This document shows positions 50,009-59,654 of a stretch of DNA of 64,000 nucleotides, in pieces. The notes under the pieces were generated by a model. The model had not been told where the DNA came from. It saw nothing but the letters and a program-made list of their open reading frames with translations, and ran no database searches. Made by a program: the position numbers and the translations under genes. Location: assembly GCF_014851815.1 (NCBI RefSeq), contig NZ_JACVAJ010000001.1, positions 1,860,001-1,924,000 on the forward strand. The letters run 5' to 3'. This stretch comes from Pseudoxanthomonas sp. PXM01. Lineage in GTDB: Bacteria > Pseudomonadota > Gammaproteobacteria > Xanthomonadales > Xanthomonadaceae. Every line of letters starts with the position of its first letter. The first letter of the stretch is position 1.

Positions 50009-52993
50009 TCAAGCACGCTTGCGCGACGTCGATCTTGAAGGAACCAGGAGCTCGACATCGGTCCCGCCTCCCGGACTGCTGGAGATCCGCAGCTCCGCGC
50101 CGATGTCGATGGCCCGTTCGCGCATGCCACGCAAGCCCCAATGGCCGTCGCGACCGCCGGAACGCAGAACGTCTTCGGTGACGCCCCTTCCGTCATCGCG
50201 GAAACGGAACCGGATGTTGCCGTTCGCCATGGATACCGCGACACCGATCCTGCCGGCCTCCGAGTGCCGGAAAGCGTTGCTGAGTGCTTCGCGCCCGATC
50301 CAGTAGATTTCGTCCCGCATGACAGCTTCCAACGGCGGCAGTTCGCCTTCCGATACCACGTTGAAGTCGACAGCATCCTCGTGATTCAGTTCGCGGCCGA
50401 TGCTGGCGAAGGCTTGCGGCAGGTCTTCGGGCACGGAAGCCTCCGCCAGTCGCAGGGACTGCACGCGCTCGCGACCCTCGACGATGGCCTGCTCGCCGCG
50501 GTCCATGACCTGCTCCAGCGATGCACGGACGGGATCCTCCCTGGCCAGCAGGTTGGCGACGGCCTGGAATCTCAGGAGCAGGCCATGAAAACTCTGCAGC
50601 AGGGTGTCGTGCAGCTCTCTTGCGATGCGCTCCCTTTCGCGATGCCGTTCTTCGAACCGCATGCGCATGCGCCGGGAAATGCGCCTCAGCCGCAGCTTGT
50701 GGATGAAGTACATGAAGGCCGCAGCCGCCGTCGTGCAAAGACCGAAGAACCACCCTGTCTGGGTGAAGCGTGGCGCGATGGAAAACGCCATTGAGGCATT
50801 CCCGGCACTCCATACGCCGCTTTCATTGGCCGCCTGGACACGGAAAACGTACTTCCCCGGCCCAAGATTGGTGTAGTAGGCGACCCGACGATGTCCCGCA
50901 TCCTGCCAATCCGCATCCAGGCCCTCCAGGCGGTAACGGAAACGCACTCGCTCGGGGTAGGCGAGACTGCTCGCCGCATAGCGGATGCGCATGTCGCGGG
51001 TGCCGGCCTGGAACTCCTTCCCATCGACCCGCCCGTACTCGACCTCACCCACCGCAAGCCCGCGGATGCTGACCGTCGGCACGACGGGATTGTGGAGGGG
51101 CCTTGCCGGATCGATCATCGCCAAGCCCTGGTTGGTCGAAAACCAGAGCCGTCCCGCACCATCGGTGACGATCGTCGACATCAGCGTCGATTGCTGGGCG
51201 ATTCCGGGCATGCCATCGGCCGTGTCATAGAGACGACCGTCCAGGCTTCCGCGTTCGAGGCCCTTCCCGAGTTCCTCGACCGAAACGTGGAAGACGCCAT
51301 TGACGCCATTCATCCAGAGGTCGCCACCCGGCCTCCGATGGAGCCCCGTGATGCCGCTCAAGCGATTCCGATCCGCGCTACGCAAGGGCCGGACCTGCCC
51401 ATTGCGAAGCAGGGCGACACCGCTCTCGCCACCTGCCAGCACACCCTCACCCACTTTTTCCAGGGCGGACACAGTGCCGATGTCGAGCCCCTCCTTCGAC
51501 CCGAAGATCCGGGCTTCACCGCTGCGCCAGTGGACGATTCGACTGCCGTTGTAGCCAATCCACACGGACCCGTCGGGATCGCGGAGAAGCGAGGTCGCAC
51601 CATGCGGAGGAATGGCGCCCATCCCGATGTGTGTCCAAGTCTGCCCGTCATACTGGAACAACCCTTGCCCTTCGCGCATGACAAGAAAGCCGCCGGTGCC
51701 GTCGCTCGCTACGGCACCCAGCGTGCCTGTGCCGGGCATGTCCAGCGGGAGCAGTCCCCTGGCGGAGTACTCGTAGGCGCCGTCCCATGCGAAGACGTAC
51801 GTCCTGGGACCCGCGGCATGTATCGCATAGATGCCCCTGCCGACCGAGCTGGCCAGCAACGTCAGGTCGTTGTCGTCAACGCGATACAGCTGCCGGCCAC
51901 TTGAGACCAGCAGTCCATGGGATGGAGAGAACGCCATGCCATAGACGCCGCTCTGGCTCAGCCGTTCGTCCTGCAACACCTGCATGCTGCTCGGCCGAAA
52001 GCGGTGCAGGCCCATGTTGGTGCCTACCCAGACGTTGCCCTCGCGGTCGGTCAATACGGGGACGGCCCGATCCGACGCCAGACCGTTGCGCCGCTGGATG
52101 GTCTCCGCCACGTCTCTTTCGCTGAGCGCATACCCCGCGGGCAGCCGATCCAGACCGGCGATGCGGGCAAGGCCACCTCGACGACGGTCGGTTCCCCACA
52201 ACGCACCGTTCCTGTCCAGGCTCATGCTTGCGAAATGACCAAAGCCTAATGCCCTGGGCGCCGACGGCATGGACCGCGTGCCGTAGGTGCCGTCGGAGAT
52301 CCAGAGGGTTCCGTCGGGCGCTTCCAGAAGCGAGGTGTATGCGCCGGTCGCGACATGAGTCGGTTCGAACCGGGATGCGCCGGAGGGCAGCTTCAGCAGC
52401 GTATCGCCTGCGGCGACCCACAAGGTGCCTTTCGAGTCCAGCAGGACGTCATCCGCATACCTATAGGGAAACCCCATCTCAGGACCGACCCGCGCCCAGC
52501 GCTTGCCGTCGAAGCGGTAGAGCCCGGTGAACGACGGCACCCAGATGTGGCCCGCCGCGTCCTCGGTGATCCGCATCACCAGGCCTGTCGGCAGCACGGG
52601 CGAAGGCGGATAATGCTTCAGCCTGCCCGCCTCCAGCACACTGATGCCGCCCGGGTAGAAACCGATCCACAGCCGGCCGCGCGAGTCGGTCAACAGCGCC
52701 GTGATGTTGCTGGACGCAAAGCCGTTGCCTTGTGGCGCGTTGTAACGCTCGAAACCGATGCCATCAAAGCGATACAGGCCGATGCCCGTGCCCAGCCACA
52801 GCGCGCCGCCGGGATCCTGCGCCAGGGCCCATATGTCCGGTGGTGCGCCATCCCGCTGGCTCCAGGTACTGCGGTGGTATTCCGCCATGCCGAACGGGGT
52901 GGCGATTGCCGGCTCCGTACGGACCAGCAGCACACAGCATGTCAGCCACGACAGCGTGGCCCATCGTCGCGCAATGGCAATAAGGCTGGACAC
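50009..52993 (-). CDS. Propeller-type (Reg_prop/Y_Y_Y) sensor histidine kinase
   Basis: About 994 residues from GTG 52993, chosen for GGGAGGGG just upstream. Signal peptide (about 1-32), a long periplasmic double beta-propeller of Reg_prop repeats (for example GGALWLGTGIGLYRFDG, then GRLWIGFYPGGI and GNVWVGTNMGLHRF), a Y_Y_Y domain (about 655-735), one TM helix (about 745-765), then a HisKA_3 domain with phospho-His in IARELHDTLLQ and an HATPase domain (DDGRGV, HWGLRGMRERA). Relatives sense carbohydrates in Bacteroidetes and xanthomonads. No LuxR-type partner regulator is next to it, so it is an orphan here. Confidence 0.9.
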   Translation of the reverse strand: MSSLIAIARRWATLSWLTCCVLLVRTEPAIATPFGMAEYHRSTWSQRDGAPPDIWALAQDPGGALWLGTGIGLYRFDGIGFERYNAPQGNGFASSNITALLTDSRGRLWIGFYPGGISVLEAGRLKHYPPSPVLPTGLVMRITEDAAGHIWVPSFTGLYRFDGKRWARVGPEMGFPYRYADDVLLDSKGTLWVAAGDTLLKLPSGASRFEPTHVATGAYTSLLEAPDGTLWISDGTYGTRSMPSAPRALGFGHFASMSLDRNGALWGTDRRRGGLARIAGLDRLPAGYALSERDVAETIQRRNGLASDRAVPVLTDREGNVWVGTNMGLHRFRPSSMQVLQDERLSQSGVYGMAFSPSHGLLVSSGRQLYRVDDNDLTLLASSVGRGIYAIHAAGPRTYVFAWDGAYEYSARGLLPLDMPGTGTLGAVASDGTGGFLVMREGQGLFQYDGQTWTHIGMGAIPPHGATSLLRDPDGSVWIGYNGSRIVHWRSGEARIFGSKEGLDIGTVSALEKVGEGVLAGGESGVALLRNGQVRPLRSADRNRLSGITGLHRRPGGDLWMNGVNGVFHVSVEELGKGLERGSLDGRLYDTADGMPGIAQQSTLMSTIVTDGAGRLWFSTNQGLAMIDPARPLHNPVVPTVSIRGLAVGEVEYGRVDGKEFQAGTRDMRIRYAASSLAYPERVRFRYRLEGLDADWQDAGHRRVAYYTNLGPGKYVFRVQAANESGVWSAGNASMAFSIAPRFTQTGWFFGLCTTAAAAFMYFIHKLRLRRISRRMRMRFEERHRERERIARELHDTLLQSFHGLLLRFQAVANLLAREDPVRASLEQVMDRGEQAIVEGRERVQSLRLAEASVPEDLPQAFASIGRELNHEDAVDFNVVSEGELPPLEAVMRDEIYWIGREALSNAFRHSEAGRIGVAVSMANGNIRFRFRDDGRGVTEDVLRSGGRDGHWGLRGMRERAIDIGAELRISSSPGGGTDVELLVPSRSTSRKRA

Positions 52994-53093
52994 GCACCCC
53001 TCCCGCCCGGACAGGAGGGTATCCATGCAGCAAAAGAGTCGGCTTCGCCTCACCCAATTTGGGGATCGGAGACGGAAACCTCCCGCGCCGCAC

Positions 53094-54476
53094 TCAGCTC
53101 CTGCGCATGAGGATCATCTTTTCCTGCGTCATGTCGCGCATGGTGTAGGGAATGCCGCCGGTGCCGTAGCCGGATTCCCGGCGTCCCGCAAACGGCATCC
53201 AGTCGGTGCGGAACGCGGTGGGGTCGTTGATCATCACGGCGGATGCATCGAGGCGGTCCGCGGCGCGCATGGCGACGCCGATATCCTGGGCGAAGATGCT
53301 CGCCTGGAACGCCGTGGGCAGGGCATTGGCGCGGGCGATGGCCTCGTCGAGGTCCTCATAGCGATAGACCGCGAGCGCCGGACCGAACACCTCCTGCGTC
53401 GATATCCTCGCATCGGCCGGCGGATCGAGCAGCACCGTCGGCTGCAGTGTCGTTTCGGAAAGACGCTTTCCACCGGTCGCGAGCGTCGCGCCGCCCTTGA
53501 CGGCCTCCTCGATCCATTCTGCGACCCGGTCCGCTTCACGCGGCAGGATCAGGGGTCCGACCTCGGTGTCCTGCAGCGTGGGATCGCCCGTACGCAGTGT
53601 CTCGACACGGGCGATCAGTTGCCGGGTGAAGTCATCGGCGATGTCCTGATGCACGAACACACGCTGCGTGGACACGCAGACCTGGCCTGCGTGGTAATAG
53701 CCGCCTTTGACGATCGGTTCGATGATCCGGGCGAGATCGGCGCTGCGGTCGACGATCGCCGGCGCGACGCCCCCGTGCTCCAGCGCGGAACGTGCGCCGT
53801 GGGCGAGCTTGGCGTGCAGCGACCAGCCGACCCGGGCCGAGCCGATGAAGCTGAGGAAGGCGATACGGCGGTCGGTAGCCAGCTTTTCCGCAAGTTCATT
53901 GCCGTCCGGCAGGAAGGTCTGGCACCAGGGTTCCGGCAGACCGGCTTCATGCAGCAGCGCCACGAACGCCAGGCAGGACAGCGGGGTCGCAGCCGCCGGC
54001 TTGATGATGACGGGACAGCCGACCGCGACGGCCGGCGCCACCTGGTGGACGATCAGGTTCAGCGGATGATTGAACGCCGAGATCGCCGCCACGATGCCGA
54101 TCGGCTCCTTGGTCGTGAATGCCCAGCGGTTCTCGGCCGCGGCCGACAGTCCCATCGGGATTTCGCGGCCTGCGAAATTTCGCAACTCGTCGGCCGCGTT
54201 GTGGACACCATCGATGGCGCGGTTGGTTTCGACGATGGCGTCGGCCAGCGGCTTGCCGCCCTCGCGCGCGATCTGCAGGGCGAGATGGTCGCGCCTGGCC
54301 TCCATCAGGGCTGCCAGCTTGCGCAGGATCGCCACACGCTGGTGCGGCTTGAGCCAGCCGTCGCGGTGCCTGAATGCCTGCTCCGCGGCATGCAGCTTGC
54401 GCTCGAGCGCTGCCGCATCGTCGGTGGCGAGCTCCGCGATCGGTGCGCGGTCGAAGGCTTGTACGACCGTCAGCAT
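53094..54476 (-). CDS. Aldehyde dehydrogenase family protein
   Basis: A 460-residue NAD(P)-dependent aldehyde dehydrogenase. ISAFNHPLNLIVHQ, FIGSARVGW, the base Glu in SALEHGGVAPAI and the nucleophile Cys in HAGQVCVSTQRVF are present; the C-terminal PFAGRRESGYGTGGI is conserved. It resembles phosphonoacetaldehyde or succinate-semialdehyde-type enzymes, but substrate cannot be set. It lies 16 bp after the ThDP enzyme gene, so the two probably act in one pathway. GGAGAG precedes ATG. Confidence 0.88.
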   Translation of the reverse strand: MLTVVQAFDRAPIAELATDDAAALERKLHAAEQAFRHRDGWLKPHQRVAILRKLAALMEARRDHLALQIAREGGKPLADAIVETNRAIDGVHNAADELRNFAGREIPMGLSAAAENRWAFTTKEPIGIVAAISAFNHPLNLIVHQVAPAVAVGCPVIIKPAAATPLSCLAFVALLHEAGLPEPWCQTFLPDGNELAEKLATDRRIAFLSFIGSARVGWSLHAKLAHGARSALEHGGVAPAIVDRSADLARIIEPIVKGGYYHAGQVCVSTQRVFVHQDIADDFTRQLIARVETLRTGDPTLQDTEVGPLILPREADRVAEWIEEAVKGGATLATGGKRLSETTLQPTVLLDPPADARISTQEVFGPALAVYRYEDLDEAIARANALPTAFQASIFAQDIGVAMRAADRLDASAVMINDPTAFRTDWMPFAGRRESGYGTGGIPYTMRDMTQEKMILMRRS

Positions 54477-54492
54477 GAGGACGCTCTCCGTT

Positions 54493-56148
54493 TCATTTGC
54501 AGTCCAGGTCGGGCGTGCGATTGCGCAGCTCATCGACCAGCACGCGGGTGTTCTCGGAATAGTCGATCGGCACGTCGACCAGGTGGACGCCGCCACCGGC
54601 GAAGGCGGCTTCCAGTGTCGGCACGAGATCGTCGACCGACGCCACCCGCGATCCCTTCGCACCGTAGGCCTGGGCATACTGCACGAAATCGGGATTGCCG
54701 AAGCGCATCCCGAAATCCTCGAACCCATCCACCGCCTGCTTCCATCGGATCATGCCGTAGGCGCTGTCGTTGAGGATGACCACGACGAGGTTGAGCCCCA
54801 GTCGCACGGCCGTCTCCATTTCCTGCGAATTCATCATGAAGCCACCGTCGCCGCAGACCGCCATGACGCGGCGCTGCGGATACAGCATTGCCGCCATCAT
54901 CGCCGACGGCAGGCCGGCGCCCATCGTGGCGAGCGCATTGTCCAGCAGCAACGTGTTGGCGACATGCGTGCGGTAGTTGCGCGCGAACCATATCTTGTAC
55001 ATGCCGTTGTCGAGACAGACGATGCCGTCATCGGGCATGACCTCACGCACATCGTGGACGATGCGCTGGGGCGTGATCGGAAAGCGGTCTTCCCCGGCGC
55101 GGTCGTTGAGGCGGGCCAGGATCTTCTGGCGCAATTCCAGCATGCCCGCGTCGGCGGAGAGACGGCCTTCGAGCCGCCCGGCGAGCGCCTCGACCGAGAC
55201 GCCGATATCGCCGATCACCTCGATGTCCGGGTGGTAGACCTGTTCGACGGTGGCGGACTGGAAACCGACATGGATAACCTTTGGCCCGCCTGCATGCTTC
55301 ATCAGGAAGGGCGGCTTCTCCACGGTGTCGTGGCCGATGGCGACAATCAGGTCGGCACGTGCGACCGCTTCGTGCACGTAGTCGCCCTCCGACAGCGCCG
55401 CGGTGCCCATGTAGAGATTGGAGCCGCCGGTGACGGCGCCCTTGCCCATCTGCGTGTTGAAGAAGGGCAGCCCGGTGCGCGACACGAAATCCGACAGGGC
55501 GTCGGCCAGCCAGGGACGGCTGCCGGCCGCGCCGATCATCACCAGCGGCCGCTTGGCCGCGAGCACCGCCTGCGCAGCCCTGTCGAGCGCAGCGTCAGGC
55601 GCGATGGCGCGCTCGATCGGATGGATCGGGATGACCGGTGCGTCCTCGACCTCCTCGGCGGCGATGTCTTCCGGCAGTTCCAGGTGCACCGGGCCCGGCC
55701 GCTCGTCCATCGCCACACGGAACGCATCGCGTACGGTCGCGGGGATCGCCGCAGCGCTGACGATCTGGCGGGTCATCTTGGTCAGCGGCTTCATCGACGC
55801 GACGATGTCGACGATCTGGAAGCGCGCCTGTTTGGCGCTCATCACCGCCTTCTGGCCGGTGATGAGGATCATCGGCATGGCGCCGAGATGGGCATAGGCG
55901 GCACCCGTCGAGAAATTCAGCGCGCCGGGACCCAGCGTGGCCAGGCACACGCCGGGCCTGCCGGTGAGGCGTCCATGCGTGGCGGCCATGAACGCCGCTG
56001 CCTGTTCGTGGCGCGTCAGCACCAGTTCGATGCGCGAGGTACGAAGCGATTCGAGGAAGTCCAGGTTCTCTTCGCCCGGCACGCCGAAGATGCGGTCCAC
56101 GCCTTCGTTCTCCAGCGCTTCGACCAATAGTTGCGATCCCTTACGCAT
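54493..56148 (-). CDS. Acetolactate-synthase-like ThDP enzyme
   Basis: A 551-residue thiamin-diphosphate enzyme of the acetolactate synthase large-subunit family. IFGVPGEENLDF at about 20-31, catalytic Glu in TRHEQAAAFMA (about 47), ATLGPGALN, FERPGPVHLELPEDI-type DERPGPVHLELP, and the cofactor motif GDGGFMMNSQEMETAVRLG with NDSAYGMIRWKQ near the C-terminus. No small regulatory subunit is nearby, so this is probably not the biosynthetic IlvB. A decarboxylase or carboligase making an aldehyde for the adjacent dehydrogenase fits the pairing. GGAGCG precedes ATG. Confidence 0.88.
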   Translation of the reverse strand: MRKGSQLLVEALENEGVDRIFGVPGEENLDFLESLRTSRIELVLTRHEQAAAFMAATHGRLTGRPGVCLATLGPGALNFSTGAAYAHLGAMPMILITGQKAVMSAKQARFQIVDIVASMKPLTKMTRQIVSAAAIPATVRDAFRVAMDERPGPVHLELPEDIAAEEVEDAPVIPIHPIERAIAPDAALDRAAQAVLAAKRPLVMIGAAGSRPWLADALSDFVSRTGLPFFNTQMGKGAVTGGSNLYMGTAALSEGDYVHEAVARADLIVAIGHDTVEKPPFLMKHAGGPKVIHVGFQSATVEQVYHPDIEVIGDIGVSVEALAGRLEGRLSADAGMLELRQKILARLNDRAGEDRFPITPQRIVHDVREVMPDDGIVCLDNGMYKIWFARNYRTHVANTLLLDNALATMGAGLPSAMMAAMLYPQRRVMAVCGDGGFMMNSQEMETAVRLGLNLVVVILNDSAYGMIRWKQAVDGFEDFGMRFGNPDFVQYAQAYGAKGSRVASVDDLVPTLEAAFAGGGVHLVDVPIDYSENTRVLVDELRNRTPDLDCK

Positions 56149-56416
56149 CGTTTCGCTCCTGACGGGAGAAGGCCGCCCGGATGGTGCATCGCCAGAGCGG
56201 ATGCTTTGACGTTGCCATCGTTCCGACCATGACAGAACGACTATACCCTCCGCTCGCGTCACGTGCCGTTACGCGCAAGGATGTCGCGATACATACATGG
56301 AATGGAGCGTTCGACAATCCTCTACAAGCGAACGACCCGATTCTGTGCTGGGCCCATCCTTTCGGATGCGTGGATGCATGAGTATCGAGGACACGGGAGC
56401 GGATCCTGTCGGCGGA

Positions 56417-56791
56417 TCAGCCCGCCTGAGCGGATGCGAACAGCGCCGCCAGCAGTGCGTGCTCTGCCTCATCGAGATCGCACGACGCGCCGTCGATGAA
56501 GGCTAACCGCTGCCTGCAGTCGACGCCGACTTCCACCACGGGCCTGCGCTGATTGCCCGGGTACTTGCGCAGGACGAGATCGACCCGTGTTTCCGACACC
56601 CACAAGGCCCTTTCCAGCGACCAGTGCCGGTCGATTGGCGACCACACCAGCGTGCCGTCCGCCGTCCTGACCGACGGGTGATAGACCCACTGGGACGCGA
56701 GGACTTCCCACGCGTCCGCACGGACGACGTACCCGCCCGCAGGCGACTCGAACACCTCCACGCCTGTCGCCTCTGAAGCTGCCGCCGTCAT
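56417..56791 (-). CDS. Protein of unknown function
   Basis: A 124-residue protein, not recognised. It looks like a compact alpha/beta fold with many aromatics: GGYVVRADAWEVLASQWVYH, then TLVWSPIDRHWSLERALW, VDLVLRKYPGN, and a C-terminal helix (EAEHALLAALFASA). No signal peptide or membrane segment. It lies alone between the ThDP gene and the NTF2-like gene on the same strand. Confidence 0.6.
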   Translation of the reverse strand: MTAAASEATGVEVFESPAGGYVVRADAWEVLASQWVYHPSVRTADGTLVWSPIDRHWSLERALWVSETRVDLVLRKYPGNQRRPVVEVGVDCRQRLAFIDGASCDLDEAEHALLAALFASAQAG

Positions 56792-56854
56792 CCGTATCCC
56801 TCGCCGGTCATGAGCAGGATGACGGCATCACCCCTGTCGTCTTCGATCCCGACA

Positions 56855-57376
56855 TCATCGACCATGCCGGCCATCGTGGCCCTGCTCGCCACGCGCCGTT
56901 TCCCGCATGCCGGATCCGGTGGTTGCCGGCGTGAACGCATCGTACGCCTTCACCACGATCCGCCAGCCATCGGGGAATTTCACCAGACTCATGTGGTCGT
57001 GCGCGCGCATGTCCGGATAGTCCAGCTCGATGACGGCCGTCGCCACCTGTCCGGTCACCGTGACCGAATGGATCCAGCGCCGACGAAGGGCCTCATCGGT
57101 GGGAACGCGCCCGCTGGACGAGGCCTTGATGTAGTCCTGTGCGGAGCGCTGACCGTAGCGCCCATCCTTGGTGCCCACGAGCATGCCGTCCGGCGCGAAG
57201 GCGCGACGGAAGTGCCGCTCCTCGCCGGTCGCGTGCCCATCGAGATAGGCCTGCAATGGCACCATGACGTCCTCGATGTCGCCGGCATGGACGAACGGCG
57301 GGACGAACAGGCCGGCGACCAGCAGCGCCCTGGCCAGGCGCCTGCGCATATCGCGCCCATGCAGCGTCGGGCTCAT
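56855..57376 (-). CDS. Exported NTF2-like (lumazine-binding type) protein
   Basis: A 173-residue protein with a signal peptide (about 10-31, ending FVHAG) and an NTF2-like fold (about 35-150: VMVPLQAYLDGHATGE, RRAFAPDGML, then GQVATAVIELDYPDM, FPDGWRIVVKAYDAF). Members often act as cone-shaped binding or dehydratase-like domains. The start has a perfect GGAGGTGA, and the ATG overlaps the stop of the quinone-oxidoreductase-like gene by ATGA, so the two are coupled. The basic tail (MRETARGEQGHDGRHGR) is unusual. Confidence 0.75.
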   Translation of the reverse strand: MSPTLHGRDMRRRLARALLVAGLFVPPFVHAGDIEDVMVPLQAYLDGHATGEERHFRRAFAPDGMLVGTKDGRYGQRSAQDYIKASSSGRVPTDEALRRRWIHSVTVTGQVATAVIELDYPDMRAHDHMSLVKFPDGWRIVVKAYDAFTPATTGSGMRETARGEQGHDGRHGR

Positions 57377-58407
57377 GGCGTCACCTCCGCGACGACGTCG
57401 AGCACGACCTTGCCCCGGGTGCGACCCTCGCGGTTGAACTGCTGCGCGGCGGCCGCTTCGTTCAATGGGTAGCGCCGGTGGATGTTGACCTTGAGTTTCC
57501 CCGCCGCAATCAGTGGCTCGACGTAACGCATTCCCTTGCGCACGTCCCAGTCCGCCGTCGCCGGGCATCGGATGCGCCGGCACATCGCCGGCGTGGTCCG
57601 GCCCGCCATCGACACCAGTCGGCCGCCCTCGCGCAGCACGGCAGGCGAGCGCTGCAATGTCTCGCCTCCCACCGTATCCACCACGACATCGACATCCTTC
57701 ACAGCGTCTTCGAAGCGGACGGCCTGGTAGTCGACGACGTCATCCGCGCCGATCCGGCGCAGGTAGTCATGGTTGCGTGCCGAGGCCGTCGCAATCACGT
57801 GGGCGCCGCGCGCCTTCGCAAGCTGTACCACCAGCGATCCCACGCCCCCGGCGCCGCCGTGGACGAGCACGCGCTCACCCGGCTGCACCGCTGCCGTCGC
57901 GACCAGAAAGCGCCAGGCCGCGACGGCGGTGGTGGGATACGCTGCGGCCTCCGCGAAGGAAAAATTGGCCGGCTTGGGCACCACCTGGTCTGCGGGAACA
58001 CTCACGTACTCGGCGTAGCTCCCGCTGCGGGATTGCTGGTAGACGATGCCGGCCACCGCCGTGCCACATGCGAGCCCGTCGACGGCGGCACCGCGCGCAA
58101 CCACGTTGCCAGAGAAGTCACCGCCCGGCACGCCCTGGCTCGCCAGGCGGCCGGCGGCCTGCAACTTCCAGTCCACCGGATTGACGCTGGCGTTGCGGAC
58201 GCGCACCAGTACATCGCCGGGACCGACGGCAGGCAACGGCACTCGCCGGATATCCAGCGCGGCGGGATCGCCGTTGCCTTTCGCGGTCGCGGCCAGCATG
58301 TCGCGGGGGAGCGCCGGGCAGGCCGTCGATGTTTCCGCGCGCGCTGGCAGAGCAAGCAGCAGCACGCAGAACGCCAGCGCGCCACAGAAGGGAATTCTTT
58401 GAACCAC
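57373..58407 (-). CDS. Exported zinc-less MDR quinone-oxidoreductase-like protein
   Basis: A 344-residue medium-chain reductase. GDVLVRVRNASVNPVDWKLQ and GDFSGNVVARG, the NADP fold in VLVHGGAGGVGSLVVQLAKA, then GADDVVDYQ and VVDTVGGETL match quinone oxidoreductase/zeta-crystallin-type enzymes without zinc. A clear signal peptide (about 1-24, FCVLLLALPARAE) is present, which is odd for an NADPH-using enzyme, since the periplasm lacks free NADPH. The GTG start at 58407 has GGAG. It is followed, with ATGA overlap, by the exported NTF2-like gene. Confidence 0.85.
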   Translation of the reverse strand: MVQRIPFCGALAFCVLLLALPARAETSTACPALPRDMLAATAKGNGDPAALDIRRVPLPAVGPGDVLVRVRNASVNPVDWKLQAAGRLASQGVPGGDFSGNVVARGAAVDGLACGTAVAGIVYQQSRSGSYAEYVSVPADQVVPKPANFSFAEAAAYPTTAVAAWRFLVATAAVQPGERVLVHGGAGGVGSLVVQLAKARGAHVIATASARNHDYLRRIGADDVVDYQAVRFEDAVKDVDVVVDTVGGETLQRSPAVLREGGRLVSMAGRTTPAMCRRIRCPATADWDVRKGMRYVEPLIAAGKLKVNIHRRYPLNEAAAAQQFNREGRTRGKVVLDVVAEVTP

Positions 58408-58464
58408 GGGAAATCTCCAGTACAGGAAGGATCGAAGGAAACCTTCGATGGATGAATGTCTGCG

Positions 58465-58800
58465 TCAGGCGACGCGTTTCAGCTGCCGATGCCCAGGGCC
58501 GGCGCCGGCCTCCGACGCGACGCCGAGCGAGCGCGCCATCGCGCCGATGCGGCGCGACACCATGGGACCCAGGAAGCGCGGAGCACGCCTGTAGGTCTGT
58601 TCCCACAGGCCGGCGATGAAGTAATGCGGGTTGCCGATGTCCGCCCTGCCCCTCACGAGGTTCTCCGCATCGGCGAGCCGTTCTTCTATCCGTTCGGGAC
58701 ACAGCGCGCGAGCGGAAATTTCCATCGACGTGATGGAAGATGAGTGCCGGGCCACACCGGCAAGATCCATTCGAACGTAGACCTCTCGTACTTCGTTCAT
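58465..58800 (-). CDS. Small protein of unknown function beside SapC
   Basis: A 111-residue protein, not recognised. The N-terminal half (REVYVRMDLAGVARHSSSI, then ISARALCPERIEERL) and RADIGNPHYFIAGLWEQTYRRA suggest a compact mostly helical fold. No signal peptide. AGGAACG precedes ATG at 58800. It is 77 bp after the SapC gene on the same strand, so a role in that locus is possible. Confidence 0.6.
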   Translation of the reverse strand: MNEVREVYVRMDLAGVARHSSSITSMEISARALCPERIEERLADAENLVRGRADIGNPHYFIAGLWEQTYRRAPRFLGPMVSRRIGAMARSLGVASEAGAGPGHRQLKRVA

Positions 58801-58877
58801 GTCGTTCCTACCTGCGGGGTGAGGGAAAGGTGTCCGTCGCGCCATGGCGGGCGGCTCGTAATCTGCTGGGCCGCATC

Positions 58878-59654
58878 TCATGCCGCCCGCCTCAGGCCTT
58901 CCCAGTTGTGCTGGGAGGCCAGTTGCAGCGAGGTGGGCAGGGTCCAGCCATGGCGATGCCATGCGAGAACGCTGGAGTGGGGCAGGTCCCGATAGGCGTT
59001 GATGTCGATCACCTGGTGCGGGTGGCTGCGCCGCTCCATCCGCCCATCGTGAGTCCGCGCATGTGCGCATCGCTCGACCAGTTGGCAGTCGTGCACCAGC
59101 GATTCGATCCACCGCCGCGTACGCTCCAGCGCATCGAGATACTGCAGGCAGCCCTGCCATGCGGTGCGTGCGGTGGCAGAAAGCATTCCCGATGCATCGA
59201 ACAAGGGCATCGAGGTTGTGCCCGGCACCGGCCCGACCACGACCCGATGGCTGGCGGTATCGATGCCGAGCTCCCATCGTCCGTCCGCAGCCTGCATCGG
59301 CACGAACGGATAGCGCTGCAACCAACCGGGTACGTAGGCATCCCGCCGCCAACGCCCGTCTCGACCCACGTGCCGGTTTAGGCCGCCGGGCGTTCCCAGC
59401 ACCGCCACCGGATACGACGGACAGCCGGAAGGGAACACGATGGGGTAGTGCCTTGCGGCCGGCATGATCTCTTCCACGGTGATCGGCACCATGACCGTGG
59501 TCACCGCGAAACCGTAGTAGCCGCCTGCCGGCAGGATCGCCACGCGCGCGTGGTCGTTCGCATCCAGACGAACCGGATGACGGACGAACCCGGGAAGGCC
59601 CGGATCGTCCTGATGTTCCGCCGGCAGGCAGGCGGCAAGGTTGCCGCGCGTCAT
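58878..59654 (-). CDS. SapC family protein (copy 2)
   Basis: A 258-residue SapC-like protein: MVPITVEEIMPAARHYPIVF, then SYPVAVLGTPGGLNRHVGRDGRWRRDAYVPGWLQRYPFVPM (read as successive segments, about 55-115), and a late helical part with LERTRRWIESLVHDCQLVER. It keeps the same order of motifs as the copy at 8815-9522 but is more diverged. No receptor or halogenase is next to it here. ATG 59654 with GAGG. It is divergent from the AraC regulator. Confidence 0.75.
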   Translation of the reverse strand: MTRGNLAACLPAEHQDDPGLPGFVRHPVRLDANDHARVAILPAGGYYGFAVTTVMVPITVEEIMPAARHYPIVFPSGCPSYPVAVLGTPGGLNRHVGRDGRWRRDAYVPGWLQRYPFVPMQAADGRWELGIDTASHRVVVGPVPGTTSMPLFDASGMLSATARTAWQGCLQYLDALERTRRWIESLVHDCQLVERCAHARTHDGRMERRSHPHQVIDINAYRDLPHSSVLAWHRHGWTLPTSLQLASQHNWEGLRRAA

